Below, piece after piece: positions 52,728-64,000 of a stretch of DNA of 64,000 bases. The translations under genes were made by a program, and so were the position numbers. The DNA is from Dysidea avara (Eukaryota > Porifera > Demospongiae > Dictyoceratida > Dysideidae). The stretch is taken from positions 10,999,277 through 11,063,276 of the forward strand of contig NC_089281.1 of assembly GCF_963678975.1 (NCBI RefSeq). Reading direction: 5' to 3'. Each line of letters starts with the position of its first letter. The stretch's first letter is position 1. The notes beneath the pieces were generated by a model. That model made no database searches and was not told the origin of the DNA. It saw only the letters and a program-made list of their open reading frames with translations.

Positions 52728-55012
52728 ATGCCTTTTGTGTTTAGACAAGGTGACTTACCCAGGTTAGACTTACAAGTAGATCATGGTTCTGACTTTACGG
52801 CATGGTAATCCCAGTGGGAATCATACATGAGTCTCTCAGGACTGTCCAAAGAAAGTGCTGCGAAGAAAGTCCAAGTATTGAACTTGTGTTTTTCTCATGA
52901 AACTCTCTCCATTGTCTAGAACCTCGGCCTAGCTCTCTGACACTGAGAAAGAAGACGTCGCAGCCATCATAAGCACTATTAAAAAATATATTGACAGCAT
53001 TATAAATGAATCAGTGGAGTGTAGAAACTTCCGCAGACATACTCAGCAACCCGGAGAAAGCTTCGATGACTTCTTGGTAGCACTCCACGAACTAGTCAAA
53101 ACATACAACTTTTGTTCAGACAATTGCACTCGCAAGAACTTATGTGACCAAGTCATCGAAGGTATTCTTGATGGTGACACGCGTACGGTCGAAGACTTGC
53201 TGCAGGAGAAAGACCTTTCCCTCGCCAGGGCCATCCAGATTTACCAGGCCCAAGAAGCAGCAAAGAGACAATGTGCCTCCATGTCTACTGGCCATCAAGA
53301 CTCACTGGTAGCTGTACGCAACTCACCACCACTCTGCAGAAAGCCACTCAGCCAAGTGCCATCCAGCTATTCTCAAGCCTGCCCAGGATGTGGTGGCAAA
53401 CCACACCCTGGAGGTAGACCTCGGTGCCCTGCCTTTAATCTATCCTGCAACACTTGTGGCAAAATAGGCCACTTTGCTAAAGTGTGTCGCAGCAAGCCTG
53501 CACAATGAGATTCCACACCCACATCAGTAGGTGCTAATGCATTGTCATTACTCTCCACCATCCACCACATAGCTGCTACTGATCCTGCCCCCAAGATCAC
53601 CTTGACAATCACATCCCTCAATGGCTCTACATCTGCCACTGTCTTGCCAGACTCAGGTGCTGATATCTTGGCAGCCAGTGCAGCAATCTTAGGTTACCTG
53701 AATGAACATATTGACAATCTTCTACCATCAAACACTGTTCCAAAAGCAGCCAATGGCACTGAAATGCATCCTGTGGGAAAGCTGCCTGTACGCCTCAAAC
53801 TTGGTGACAAAGAATTCTCAGAAGATCTACACATCTATCCCAATGTGTGCGAGATCCTGATCTCATGGAAAGCTTGCAAAAATCTTGGAATATTACCAGA
53901 CTGCTATTTGCATCCATCAGTAAACACCAACAATGTGTACACTACTGCCACTGTGGCTCCACAAATCCTCGATTCACCACCCACTTCCACTAATACCAGC
54001 ACATTATCACTTAATAAAGACTCCATTGTTACTGGTGTATTTGATGGTGTTATTAGAGCTATGGATGGTGAGAAATTTCACATCTACCTGACGAATAATG
54101 CTAAACCATTTTGTGTAACATCCCCCTGCTACATCCATTTTGCATATCGTGATAAGTTAGCAGCAGAACTGGAATTGCTACAGGAACAAAACATTATCAC
54201 CCCTGTCATCAAACCCACTGATTGGTGTGCTCCCATTGTAGCTACTCCGAAAAAGCATACTGATTCAATCCGTATGTGCGTAGACCTGTCACACTTAAAC
54301 CGCTTTATAAGAAGAGAACGACATCAGTCATGCTCCCCAGCTGAAGCTGTTGCAAACATGGCAGCTAGTAATGCTAGATACTTCATGGTTCTTGATGGCA
54401 AAAGGGGTACCACCAGTGCCCACTAGATGAAGAAATCCAACTTCTAACTACATTTATCACCCCTTTTGGGATTCAAGTACCTTAGAGCTTCCTATGATAT
54501 TTCGTCTATCTCTAAACACTATGACAGACGCATGGCAGAAGCATTCATAGGGTTAAGTGGATTTCGATGTATTGTTGATGACAGTCATATATGACAGTGA
54601 TGCTGCCCAACATGTAACCAGTGATAGAGCCTTCCTTCAAAGATCCGCTGACAAGCAGATAGTTCTTAACATAGACAAATGCCTTTTCTTCCAAAGTACT
54701 GTCACTTTTGCAGGTTTTCAGCTTTCCAGCAATGGCAATCAGGTTGACAAGTCTATCACTGATGCTATTGCAAGTTTTCCAACGCCGAACAACCGCACAG
54801 ACCTCCGTTCATTTTTTGGACTGGCTAACCAGTTGTCCACCTCCACTAACATTATATCTTCACTGCTAACTCCAGTTAGACCCCTTCTGAGCACAAAGAA
54901 TGACATAAAAGTGCTAGAATCGTTAGTATCATTCCACCCTCGCAAAGCTCAGGATAGCCGTATTTGCGAATGGCCTGGCAAGAAATGCCTACGCAGTTGT
55001 CTAAAACCATGA
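52728..55012 (+). pseudogene. Ty3/gypsy-like LTR retrotransposon relic, gag-pol
   Basis: Old, broken gag-pol reading. A gag-like start at 52728 is interrupted by stops at about 52803 and 52918. The frame 53014-53508 continues gag and ends in a zinc knuckle of the C-x2-C-x4-H-x4-C type (CNTCGKIGHFAKVC). The frame 53542-54426 contains an aspartic protease motif (LPDSGAD, about 53649) and then the start of reverse transcriptase (WCAPIVATPKK, MCVDLSHLN). RT is then disrupted near 54425 and again near 54590, where an IVDD tetrapeptide is still readable. The frame 54557-55012 gives the later RT part (FAGFQLSSNG, LRSFFGLANQL). RNase H and integrase are missing, as are recognisable LTRs. It is not functional. 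Confidence 0.85.
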
Positions 55013-55904
55013 AGACACGCTTGTAGTTCAGTGAGAAATGCCGAAAGCTAGAGTTAGTTCAGTTGCTAGCAACATTTTTAGGCACGTGTTCAATCGATAT
55101 TATGTTCAATTAATGACATCAGTAAATATACAAAGAGAAACGGGAGAACTCGGAAGCATTACATCATATTTTCACGATATGCCCTTCTACAGGGGTATAT
55201 GAGAGTAGGATACTCTCCTCAGTATATCATGAACTCTTGATATATATATGTGTGTGTGTGTGTGTTTTGTCTATTCACAGAGAACTGAGCATGCACACCA
55301 ATAATTTAAGGCACACCAATAATTTTAGGCACACATCCCAATGTAATTAAATTCTTTTTGTTGAGGAAACAAATTTTTCAAAGGGGATTTCTATGGAAAT
55401 CTTAAAACCCCTCTAAATCCACCACCGAGATTCTGCATCTAGTAACTGATATATTAATGGCAGTGTACACTTTCAATTAAATATACTATAGCAAACCTTC
55501 ATGGGGTACAGAATGGTCTACAACACTAGAATGCACACATATTCCTTTTTTAGAAGATGTACATGCATTAAGGCAAATGAAACACAAACTGTGCAAGAAA
55601 CTAATTAGCTAGACATAAGCTATAGCTAATTGTATAAAGTGGTTACATGCTCCAGCAACACTATATTACATGGTTGATGAATATGTGTAGATGTAGCTAT
55701 AGTTGTACAGTGGCTAACATAATTCTCTACATGTTAAGCCAATCATGCAAGCTCAAAACAACACCTGCTTCTCTCCATGTGAATGTGATCAAATGCTGTA
55801 ATGCTACTTATTTATGAACTGAAACCACTGTGACAAATCAATCTAGATGCATTTAAAGAACACTTCCCTTTCTGGCTGAAAATGGCACAGTGTACATTAT
55901 AGAA
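55013..55904. other. Gene-free region
   Basis: No exon is recognised. A short TATATATGTGTGTGTG simple repeat lies at 55240-55266. Confidence 0.45.
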
Positions 55905-58175
55905 AACCGTTCACCTTGGGATCATGAAAGTTTGGAAATTTCTGGCCAAAAACATCATCCCAAAACCAGCCTCACAATTCCTTCATGGCAGTATTAGTTA
56001 GGTATAACCAGCCTTCAGTATGGCCTGCCGAAACACTTCCAATAGGTTACTATATGTAATTTTTTTTAAATATCGACTACTGACTGACTGCCTGATTGAC
56101 TGATGCTTTCAGACAAGGGTGACTCAGTAATGGCTAAGGCTATAGGCTTGATTTTTTATTTATTTATTTTTTTACTGTGTGATGCTGGTTCAGTCCTTTT
56201 GGTTTGTATACTGTATGCTCCATGGACCTGTGTCCTCCGGCATGCATGTTGTTGATTTGTAGTAGCTCCATGTGATGGCTTCTCATATTGTCTGCATGGT
56301 TACATAGTTTTCCATTCTGACTAGATGTCCTTCTCATATAGTGTTCTTCATTTGTAATGCTGTGTAACAGACTGAATGTAACTGAAAATGAAGCGTAATG
56401 GCCACTTTGCTATTTCAGTAATTGATAATTGGGGCATGCATTCAGATGAAAACAATAAGCTTGGTGCCATTCTTTCTTCTAATACGGTATGTGTGGGCTC
56501 ACCAGTCATAATAATGCTACAAAAAATAAACTAACAAGTACAAAGAAAAATTAGGAGTAAATTAACCCACACCTGTAGTGGGCATTTAAGTTTTAATTCA
56601 GTATAGACTGAAGTAGAGATCAAATATTCATTACGATGTATGTTCATGTGTAGGTGACCTCCCTTGTTCCACTACTTTTTATTTGCTCAATCTTAAAATT
56701 TCTAATTTTCCTTGTACTTGTACATATTACATCATAGTACTTTACATCATCACATCTTTGAACAGTACATACTGATTTGGCAAGATTGTTAGAGTCATGA
56801 TATTAAGCTATAAATGCATAGTGAGTCCAAACTGCGACTGTATATTAGGAGGTTTGGGCTTTTCTGGCCAAAATTATCACCCTAAAACCAGCCTCACAAT
56901 ACTTTCATGGCCGCACCTTGGCAGTATTGGTTAAGTATAATCAAGCCCAAAAGTGCTTTCAGTATGACCTGAATGCTTCCAATAGGTTGCTACAGATTTA
57001 AAAAAAGATATTTAGTAGTGAAGTTTGCACTGACTGACTGCCTGACTAATGCCTTCAGACAAGCATAAATCGATAATGGCTATGGACTACAGGCTTTTTT
57101 CACTGTTTGATGTTTCATGGACTTATCTGTGTACTCCTTTGTGTCTCATTTATCTTTGTTAAAGTTTCAATTCATGGTAGCACTGTGTGATTGCTTCCTT
57201 ATATGTTTTTTTAATCATCTGAGTTTACCGTTGTGACTGGGTTGATTGCACTTCATTTCTAACGCTAAGCCAAAAACGAAGTGTAATGGCTACTTCACTA
57301 TTTTAGTAATTGATAGTTGGGGTGTGCACTCAGATGAAAACAATAAGCCTGGTACCATTCTTTCTTCTAATGCAGTATGCATGGGTTCACCAGTAATAAT
57401 AATGTTAGACAAACAAGTGCAAGTGAATTTTAAGTTTGATTAGGCATCAAAGAAATAAAAAGTAGTGAAACAAGGGAGGTCGCCTACACCTGAAGCTATA
57501 CTAGTAGACTTTAATCCGTAGCTCATAAAAATATTGACCAGAAACCAACCTCACAATACCTTCATGGTGCCTTGGCAGTATTGGTTAGGTATAGCCAAAC
57601 TCAAAAGTGCCTTCAGTATGATGCAAAATGCTTCCGGCCAATAGGTTGCTACAAAATCTTTATTCAGTAGAATTTTTTGTTGAATTACTAACTGCCTAAC
57701 TGCCTGATGTCTTCAGACAAGCTAACTCAATAATGGGTAAGGCTATGGAATTGATTTTTTCACTGTTAAACGTTGTTTCAGTCCAACAGGTGCCTTTTGG
57801 CAGACTGCAGTATATACATGCAATGCACACATCATGGACTCCCATTTCTCTGTGCTGATGATGCAAGGTGTCGATTTGCAGTAGCGCATGATGACACTCT
57901 CATACTGTTCTTCATTTGTAACACTGTTTAATGGACTAAATATAGCTGAAAATGAAACATAATGGACAACTTCACTTGATACAGTAGTTAGGGTGTGTGT
58001 TCAGATAAAGACATTAAGTCTGGAGCCATTCTTTCTTTTAGTGTGGTATGTACAGGTTCACCAGTTCATAATTATATAAAAGAGTACTAGGAATTTTAAG
58101 CCCAATTAGGGATCAAAGAAATGAAACACTTACACTTGAAGATATACTAGTGGATAGTTCAGTCAAGTAAGGATT
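55905..58175 (+). repeat. Three direct, diverged copies of a 0.65-0.95-kb block
   Basis: Copies at about 55905-56660, 56850-57520 and 57525-58175. Each contains, in the same order, CCAGCCTCACAATxCCTTCATGG, CTTCCAATAGGTTxCTA, a CTGACTGxCTG-rich stretch followed by TTCAGACAAG, ATAATGGxTAxGGCTA, a TTTGTAACxCTGTxTAA-like piece, and GCCATTCTTTCTTCTAAT. The reading frames are not maintained between copies, so I do not call a gene. The array ends about 300 bp before the XDH start codon. Confidence 0.7.
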
Positions 58176-58477
58176 AATTGTTCACTAGTCTATTTATACC
58201 ATGCATATTCTTACAATACCATGGTTACAATACAAAAACAAGTTTTTTTTACCAATTTACAAAGACATTAACATAACCATAAATAAGTTGTTTACATAAG
58301 TGCTAATAACAATACTCAACAAAACAGTTCATAGGTAAAGTTCTGTTTACCACACCTGTACTTGTATAAAGGCTGAGCAAGACTATGTATGAACAGTTAT
58401 TAGCACATAAGATGATGATAGCCAAAATAAGTGTCACTTCAAATATCATTCTGCTACATAGTACATCACTGAGCTAA

Positions 58478-61400
58478 ATGGAGGAACTTAATAAAGCTAC
58501 TGATTGCATTATCTTCTTTGTGAATGGGAGAAAGGTATAGACTTTGTCAGTACATTTGATTTTTGACATAAGTATTTGTTTTTTTTTTGTATTTATAGAT
58601 TCTACTGAACCAGCCTGACCCAGAGATAACACTCCTACAGTTTTTAAGAGATCATTGTAAGATATGCGTATCTACCTTTACTAATGCATCGATTGTATGC
58701 CAGATGAATGAATTTGCATACATGCATTATAGTCAAAAGCAAATTTTATTACACATTTGTAGTGGGGCTCAAAGGAACAAAACTTGGTTGTGCTGAAGGA
58801 GGATGTGGTGCCTGTACTGTAATGGTCTCTAACTACAATCATAAAACAAAAACTGTCAAGTAAACATCACAAGAGATAAATCAGATGTTATGTTGTTGTT
58901 ATTAATAGTCACTTCTCAGTTAACGCATGTTTGGCTCCACTATGCTCAGTTGATCACATGGCTGTTACTACAGTGGAAGGAATTGGGAGTACCAGAACTA
59001 AAATACATCCTGTACAGGTATATAACTGTTATACTGTGTAATGATCCTCTGATACACTGTTCATTAGGAACGAATTGCAAAGGCTCATGGATCACAGTGT
59101 GGATTTTGTACACCAGGAATTGTAATGTCCATGTATACCTTACTGAGGAATAATGTTAGGCCAACTGAAGAAGAAATGGAAAGAGCTTTTGAGGGTTTGT
59201 TACTGAGTTAAAGAGAGGTCACTATCATTTCCCCTTAGGTAACTTGTGCAGGTGTACTGGTTATCGACCTATACTTGATGCATTTAGAACATTCTGTTGT
59301 AAAGGTGATGGTGGAAATTGTGCTTGTAGCAAAGGTGATAACACTGGAGTTATAGAGGTACACGACATGCAATAGAATCATATGCATAAGTATTTATTGT
59401 ACGTACTTAAGGGACCTTATGCACTGTTTGACCCAACTGAGTTTCAACCACTGGACCCAACACAAGAGCCAATATTTCCACCAGAATTAATGGTAACTAG
59501 TAAGTTTAGCTCACAACTATTTCAGTTTAGTTTGTGTAGATCTCAACAACACCTCCACCTCTGCACATCAAAACAGATCAGGTTCAATGGTTTCGTCCAA
59601 GCACTTTACAACAACTACTTTCAATTAAAGTGAAGTATTTAGAAAAAGTTAGAATTGTAGCTGGAAATTCAGAAATTGGTAATTATAAATGTCAAATATA
59701 TAATATTATTAGTGCAATTTTGTTTGCATGCATAGGTGTTGAGGTGAAATTTAAGAGTGCTCATTTTCCTGTACTGGTCTCACCTGCTCAAATACCAGAG
59801 ATGAATGTATTGGAGGAAACTGATGATGGTTTACTGATCGGAGCTGCTTGTACCCTCAGTGAAGCTGAAGTGAAGATGAAGGAAATTTGTAATCGCTTAC
59901 CTCACCACAAGACAAGAACACTTGTAGCTATCCTGGAAATGTTGAGGTTGTTTGCTGGTCCACAGATCAGAAATGTTGCTGTAAGTGAAGTGTAGTAAAG
60001 CTGATGGTTGATGATCAGTTGTGTATGTAGGTTATAGGGGGTAACATTGTCACAGCCAGTCCCATATCTGATTTAAATCCTATTCTAGTAGCTGCTGGAG
60101 CTGTTTTGAATATCACATCCAAAAATGGTTAGCTATTGTACATGTTTAACTGTTCCCATATTTTGTATGTACACATGTATAGCTCCACAGTACTCACGAA
60201 AGATAGACGAAAGCTTTTTTGTGTCTTATCGCAAGACAGTTCTTAAACATGATGAAGTATTGGTGTCACTAGTAATACCCTGGACACAAGAGGTATACAT
60301 CACTTAACACACTATAACATTATCATGTCATGTGTTACAGCATGAGTTTGTGTATGGTTACAAGCAGTCACTTCGTCGTGATGATGACATTGCCATAGTT
60401 AATGCTGGAATGAGAGTAGTAGTTTGTGAAGAAGATAGAAAATGGAAAGTGAAGGAAATCAGTTTAGTTTATGGTGGAATGGCACCAGTTACAAAGGTTG
60501 CTAGTAAAACTCAATCCAAACTGATTGGGAGGTAACACAGCCACATACTTAGTGTTACATGTTTACCTTAAATTTTTTGTCATAGAGAATGGAATGATTC
60601 TTTATGTGATGATGCTTGTTCCAGTTTAATTGAAGAAATGAAAATTCCTTTAAATGCTCCAGGAGGGAGACCAGAATTCCGATGTTCCCTAAATGCTTCT
60701 TTTTTCCTAAAATTTTATTTGACAGTGAAGAATGAGATCAGTTGTATCCCTCATGAGCTACTGTCAGCTACTAAACCTTTTCGTAAAGAACTTACTAAAG
60801 CATCTCAAGGGTTTCAGGTTGGTTAAATGATTTTTGTTATCATAAAATTTAAAAAATAAACACTAATAGAATGTTGCAGGTAGTCAACCTAGTGATGATG
60901 TTGTAGGAAGACCATTGATGCACTTGTCAGCCTTACAACAAGCTACAGGAGAAGCCATTTATGTTGATGACATGCCAAGTTACAAGGATGAGCTTCATGC
61001 TGCCATTGTAGTTAGCTCACGTCCCCATGCTGAAATAATTGATATTGATATCAGTGAAGCTGCTGAAGTTGAAGGGTTTGTTGACTTTATCAGTGCGCAA
61101 GATATTCCAGATGAAGGAAGCAACATGACTGGAGCTGGGCCATTTGGTATTAAAGATGAAGAAGTGTTTGCTGATAGAAAGGTAAGCCTCAACACGTGTA
61201 TTGAAGACTTTGTACTTATTATGTCCATCAAAATGTTATATGCACTTTAAGTATATCCATCAAAATTAACTAATGTACACTAATTACTTATATATCCATC
61301 AAATGTAAATTAAATGTATATATGCTAACCTACATTAACTTTTATATATCCATCAAAATTGACTAATGTACACACTAACGTACATTAAATACATGTGTAC

Positions 61401-63221
61401 ATAGCAACCAAACCATCTGTGTCAATTTAATTTCTGGTTTCAGGTCACATGTATAGGACAACTGGTAGGATTAGTGGTCGCTAAATCTCGTCCATTAGCA
61501 CAACGAGCAGCAAAATTGGTGAAAATAGAATACAAGGACCTACCAGCTATCATCACCATAGAGGTACATATGCAACTATGCACTGATACAATGCATATGT
61601 CTATAGTTTACAATATATGAATTTGTGGATCAGATATTTTATAGTCCTCCAATGTCACCATTTTAACAATTAAATCATGTTGAGTATCACTCTTCTTCAA
61701 TATTACTCACCATTATATACACTGTTTATATCCAAGTATAGTTATAGTAGATATGTACAGTATGTCTGGGTAAACATCTAGGAGGCTATTGATGCTGCAG
61801 CCTTCTATGAACCGAAGTGCCATTCATTTACTGTTGGTGATACTGAAGCTGCATTAGCTACTGCTGATCATGTGTTATCAGGAGAGATAAGGGTTGGTGG
61901 ACAGGTAAGATATTATAATGTATTGTAAATGTTTTTACTTCCTGTGTTTCTAAACAGGAGCACTTTTATTTAGAAACTCAGTCAGTTTTAGCTGTTCCCA
62001 AAGATGTCGGAGAGTTAGAGATGTTTGTGTCTACTCAAAATGCCCACAAAACACAGGTTAATTTTTACTCTGTTTCTGATTACGAGACACTGAACATGTG
62101 TAGATGTTAGCGGCTACTGCTATTGGTGTTCCTGGAAACCGGGTAGTGGTCCATGCCAAAAGACTTGGTAGGTACACCGACAAGACTGTCATATAATCAT
62201 TAAGACAGTTGTCTACTATTAACATTTGCAAAAAACTATCTTTTTATTCAGGGGGTGGATTTGGGGGCAAAGAGACTCGTCACTGTATATACTCTACTTC
62301 AATGGCTGTTGCAGCCAACAAGTTAGTTCAATATATCAGCAGTTGTCCAACAATCTTGGTTATGTATATGCACATTTTCAACAGTTATACCTATAGCTAG
62401 TTACAAGTTATATACTAGTTTCAAAGGATGAAATAGTTATATTACTTTATAGGTACTTTAAAAGTAATGTATTACGTAACTAGCTACTCCTAACTCTGGA
62501 GCAAAACACAACTATACTGGCAATCAGCAAACCTGCATGTAGTATATTACCTATCTTGTATCACTTTAAGACTGCAGGTTCCATTACGTCTGATGCTGGA
62601 TCGTGATGAAGATATGACAACCACAGGAACACGCCATCCCTACCTTGGTAGATACAAAGTTGGTGCACTATAGGCATCATGGCTGACTGTTATTGTAATA
62701 CATTGACAGGTTGGTTTTAACAAAGATGGAAAGCTTCTAGCACTGGACACAAGGTTTTATTCTAATGCAGGAAATTCAACTGATTTATCTTTACCAGTAA
62801 GTAAATGCATTAATGGAATGCTATTATGTTTTGTCAGGTAATGGAACGGTCTGCCATGCATTGTGAGAATGCTTACTATATTCCAAATGTCAAAGCTAGT
62901 GGATATGCTTGCAAGACTAACATTCCATCAAACACAGCTTTCCGTGCTTTTGGCAGACCACAAACTATGTACATGATGGAGTGTGTTATCAGTATTGTGG
63001 CCGATGTGTGTAATTTTCCTGTACATAAGGTTAGTACATACTAGAAGAAAGAATATCCATGTTAATTTTGTTAAGGTGAGGGAGATGAATCTCTACAAGG
63101 AAGGAGATATGACACCTGGAAACCAACTACTTACTGACTTTCATCTTCAACAAAGCTGGGATGAACTGATGACAAAAATACAATATGAAGATCGCGTTGT
63201 AGCTGTAGAAGAATTTAACAA
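58478..63221 (+). CDS. XDH: Xanthine dehydrogenase, 5' part (3' end beyond window)
   Basis: Twenty-three exons: 58478-58534, 58599-58656, 58763-58859, 58909-59017, 59068-59194, 59239-59357, 59412-59492, 59540-59678, 59736-59980, 60031-60127, 60183-60292, 60341-60531, 60586-60817, 60870-61181, 61444-61563, 61782-61904, 61958-62056, 62104-62167, 62252-62321, 62571-62658, 62710-62796, 62838-63029, 63076-63221. That is 987 codons plus 2 nt, about three quarters of the ~1330-aa family length. The enzyme oxidises hypoxanthine and xanthine to urate with NAD+. 2Fe-2S ligands: Cys48/53/56/78 and Cys118/121/153/155. The FAD domain has the XDH-type FFVSYRKT motif. The molybdenum domain has GGGFGGKE (Phe797, Glu801), VMER (Arg879) and AFRAF (Arg911, Phe913), matching bovine Phe798, Glu802, Arg880, Arg912 and Phe914. 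Glu and Arg at these two sites separate XDH from aldehyde oxidase. The next exon lies beyond 64000. Confidence 0.94.
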
Positions 63222-63284
63222 GTTAGTGTGTACTGCTTCATGTTATTCAGGAGTGTAAATAGTGTATCCATGCAAAAATATATA

Positions 63285-63510
63285 GCCAAGTTGGGAAAAA
63301 AGGTGCAGCCTTTAAAAGCCTTGGTGAAAAAGGTTGTATAATGAAAGATGGTGGCCAAGAAATGGTTGCAATGAGGTTAATGCTAATAAATACTATGAAA
63401 ATTTATTAGCATCAACCTCACTACAACCATTTCTTGGCTGCCATCTTTCATTTCACAGTATTTTTTTTTTACCAAGGCTTTTGAAGGCTGTACCTTTTCA
63501 CAGCTTGGTT
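63285..63510. mobile_element. Hairpin MITE, family H, in the last visible XDH intron
   Basis: A long inverted repeat: GCCAAGTTGGGAAAAAAGGT ... AAAGCCTTGGTGAAAAAGG ... GGCCAAGAAATGGTTGCAAT, followed by the complement after a loop of about 20 bp. It is the longest family H copy here. Confidence 0.8.
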
Positions 63511-64000
63511 GTTATTGTGTGGATTTCATCTTTTTTTTGTACATACTTCATATTGCCCCAAATCCAGCTGTGAAAAGGGTTTGTTTTTACCCACATTTCT
63601 TCTTATCTACAGACACAATGGTGATTATTGAAGACAAGTTATTATTGTTGTGTTGTATTGCATGATTTATTTGACTATTTGTTAATATTATTGTAGCACT
63701 CCAATAGAGCAGACATTTTGTAAGGACTTCTCATAGAACACAGATAGAATGCCCTAGAACAATCTAGAATTTCCATTGATGAACAAGCTAGAATTTTTAT
63801 TTCTAAAGTAGAAATTAAGTGTGGCAAGCAGCAGTGATAGCAGTGGTTTAGGGGTTAAGGAATTGGGTGTTCCGATGACTGGTCTATTAGAGTATCTCAA
63901 CCACATGATTTTACACTTAGTTTGGTTTTAATTTTGTTTTGTAACTCTGTAGTTTTTACTCTTTGTTTTTCAAACCATCAAAAGGCACTGCTATGTTCGT
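63511..64000. other. XDH intron continuing past the window
   Basis: No exon is recognised. A CTCTAATAGAGCA-like word occurs near 63697-63712 and TCTATTAGAGTATCTC near 63882-63897. The final 60 bp match the end of dispersed repeat family B in inverted orientation (CTTTCAAACC-like word). Confidence 0.5.

Noticed and set aside
57246-57443. Possible small gene in the upstream XDH repeats
   Set aside because: The same segment in the neighbouring repeat copies is frameshifted or has stops.

Overview
The window is nuclear DNA of an animal. It has spliced genes with short GT-AG introns, AT-rich intergenic sequence, dinucleotide microsatellites and many small inverted-repeat DNA transposons. Several short-intron metazoan genes with early-branching-looking proteins, together with abundant foldback elements, would fit a sponge or another early-branching metazoan. 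That placement is inference; no single sequence proves it.

Left part, 1-27082, plus strand: a head-to-tail cluster of PPIP5K genes (diphosphoinositol pentakisphosphate kinase, Vip1 family; ATP-grasp kinase plus histidine acid phosphatase domains). Copy 1 contributes only its last two exons (1-521). Copy 2 (2934-18379, 21 exons, 1058 aa) and copy 3 (18899-27082, 21 exons, 1052 aa) are complete, with matching exon phases and both catalytic motifs present. A fourth, broken copy lies on the minus strand at about 40830-42239. Copies 2, 3 and 4 share an almost identical 187-bp block containing one whole intron, which suggests gene conversion.

Middle part, 27272-39946, minus strand: a complete ten-exon NIT2 (omega-amidase) gene encoding 274 aa. 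Its Glu43-Lys112-Cys153 triad falls on the same residue numbers as in human NIT2. It has a 7-nt first coding exon, a 16-nt microexon and two introns of more than 5 kb packed with repeats. It converges on PPIP5K copy 3 with 189 bp between the stop codons.

Right part: 42.3-52.5 kb holds no recognisable gene but has a 1.65-kb palindrome, several MITE-type elements and a G-rich minisatellite. A degraded Ty3/gypsy-like gag-pol relic lies at 52.7-55.0 kb. A block of about 0.7 kb is present three times at 55.9-58.2 kb. Xanthine dehydrogenase (XDH) starts at 58478 on the plus strand; 23 exons (987 codons) are visible and the 3' part lies beyond the window.

I found no new gene system that I could defend. 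The noteworthy observations are the PPIP5K expansion and its conversion tract, the nested palindromes, and a short near-palindromic motif (CTCTATTAGAG) recurring at repeat ends. Exon boundaries were read by eye from splice consensus, reading phase and family similarity, without transcripts.
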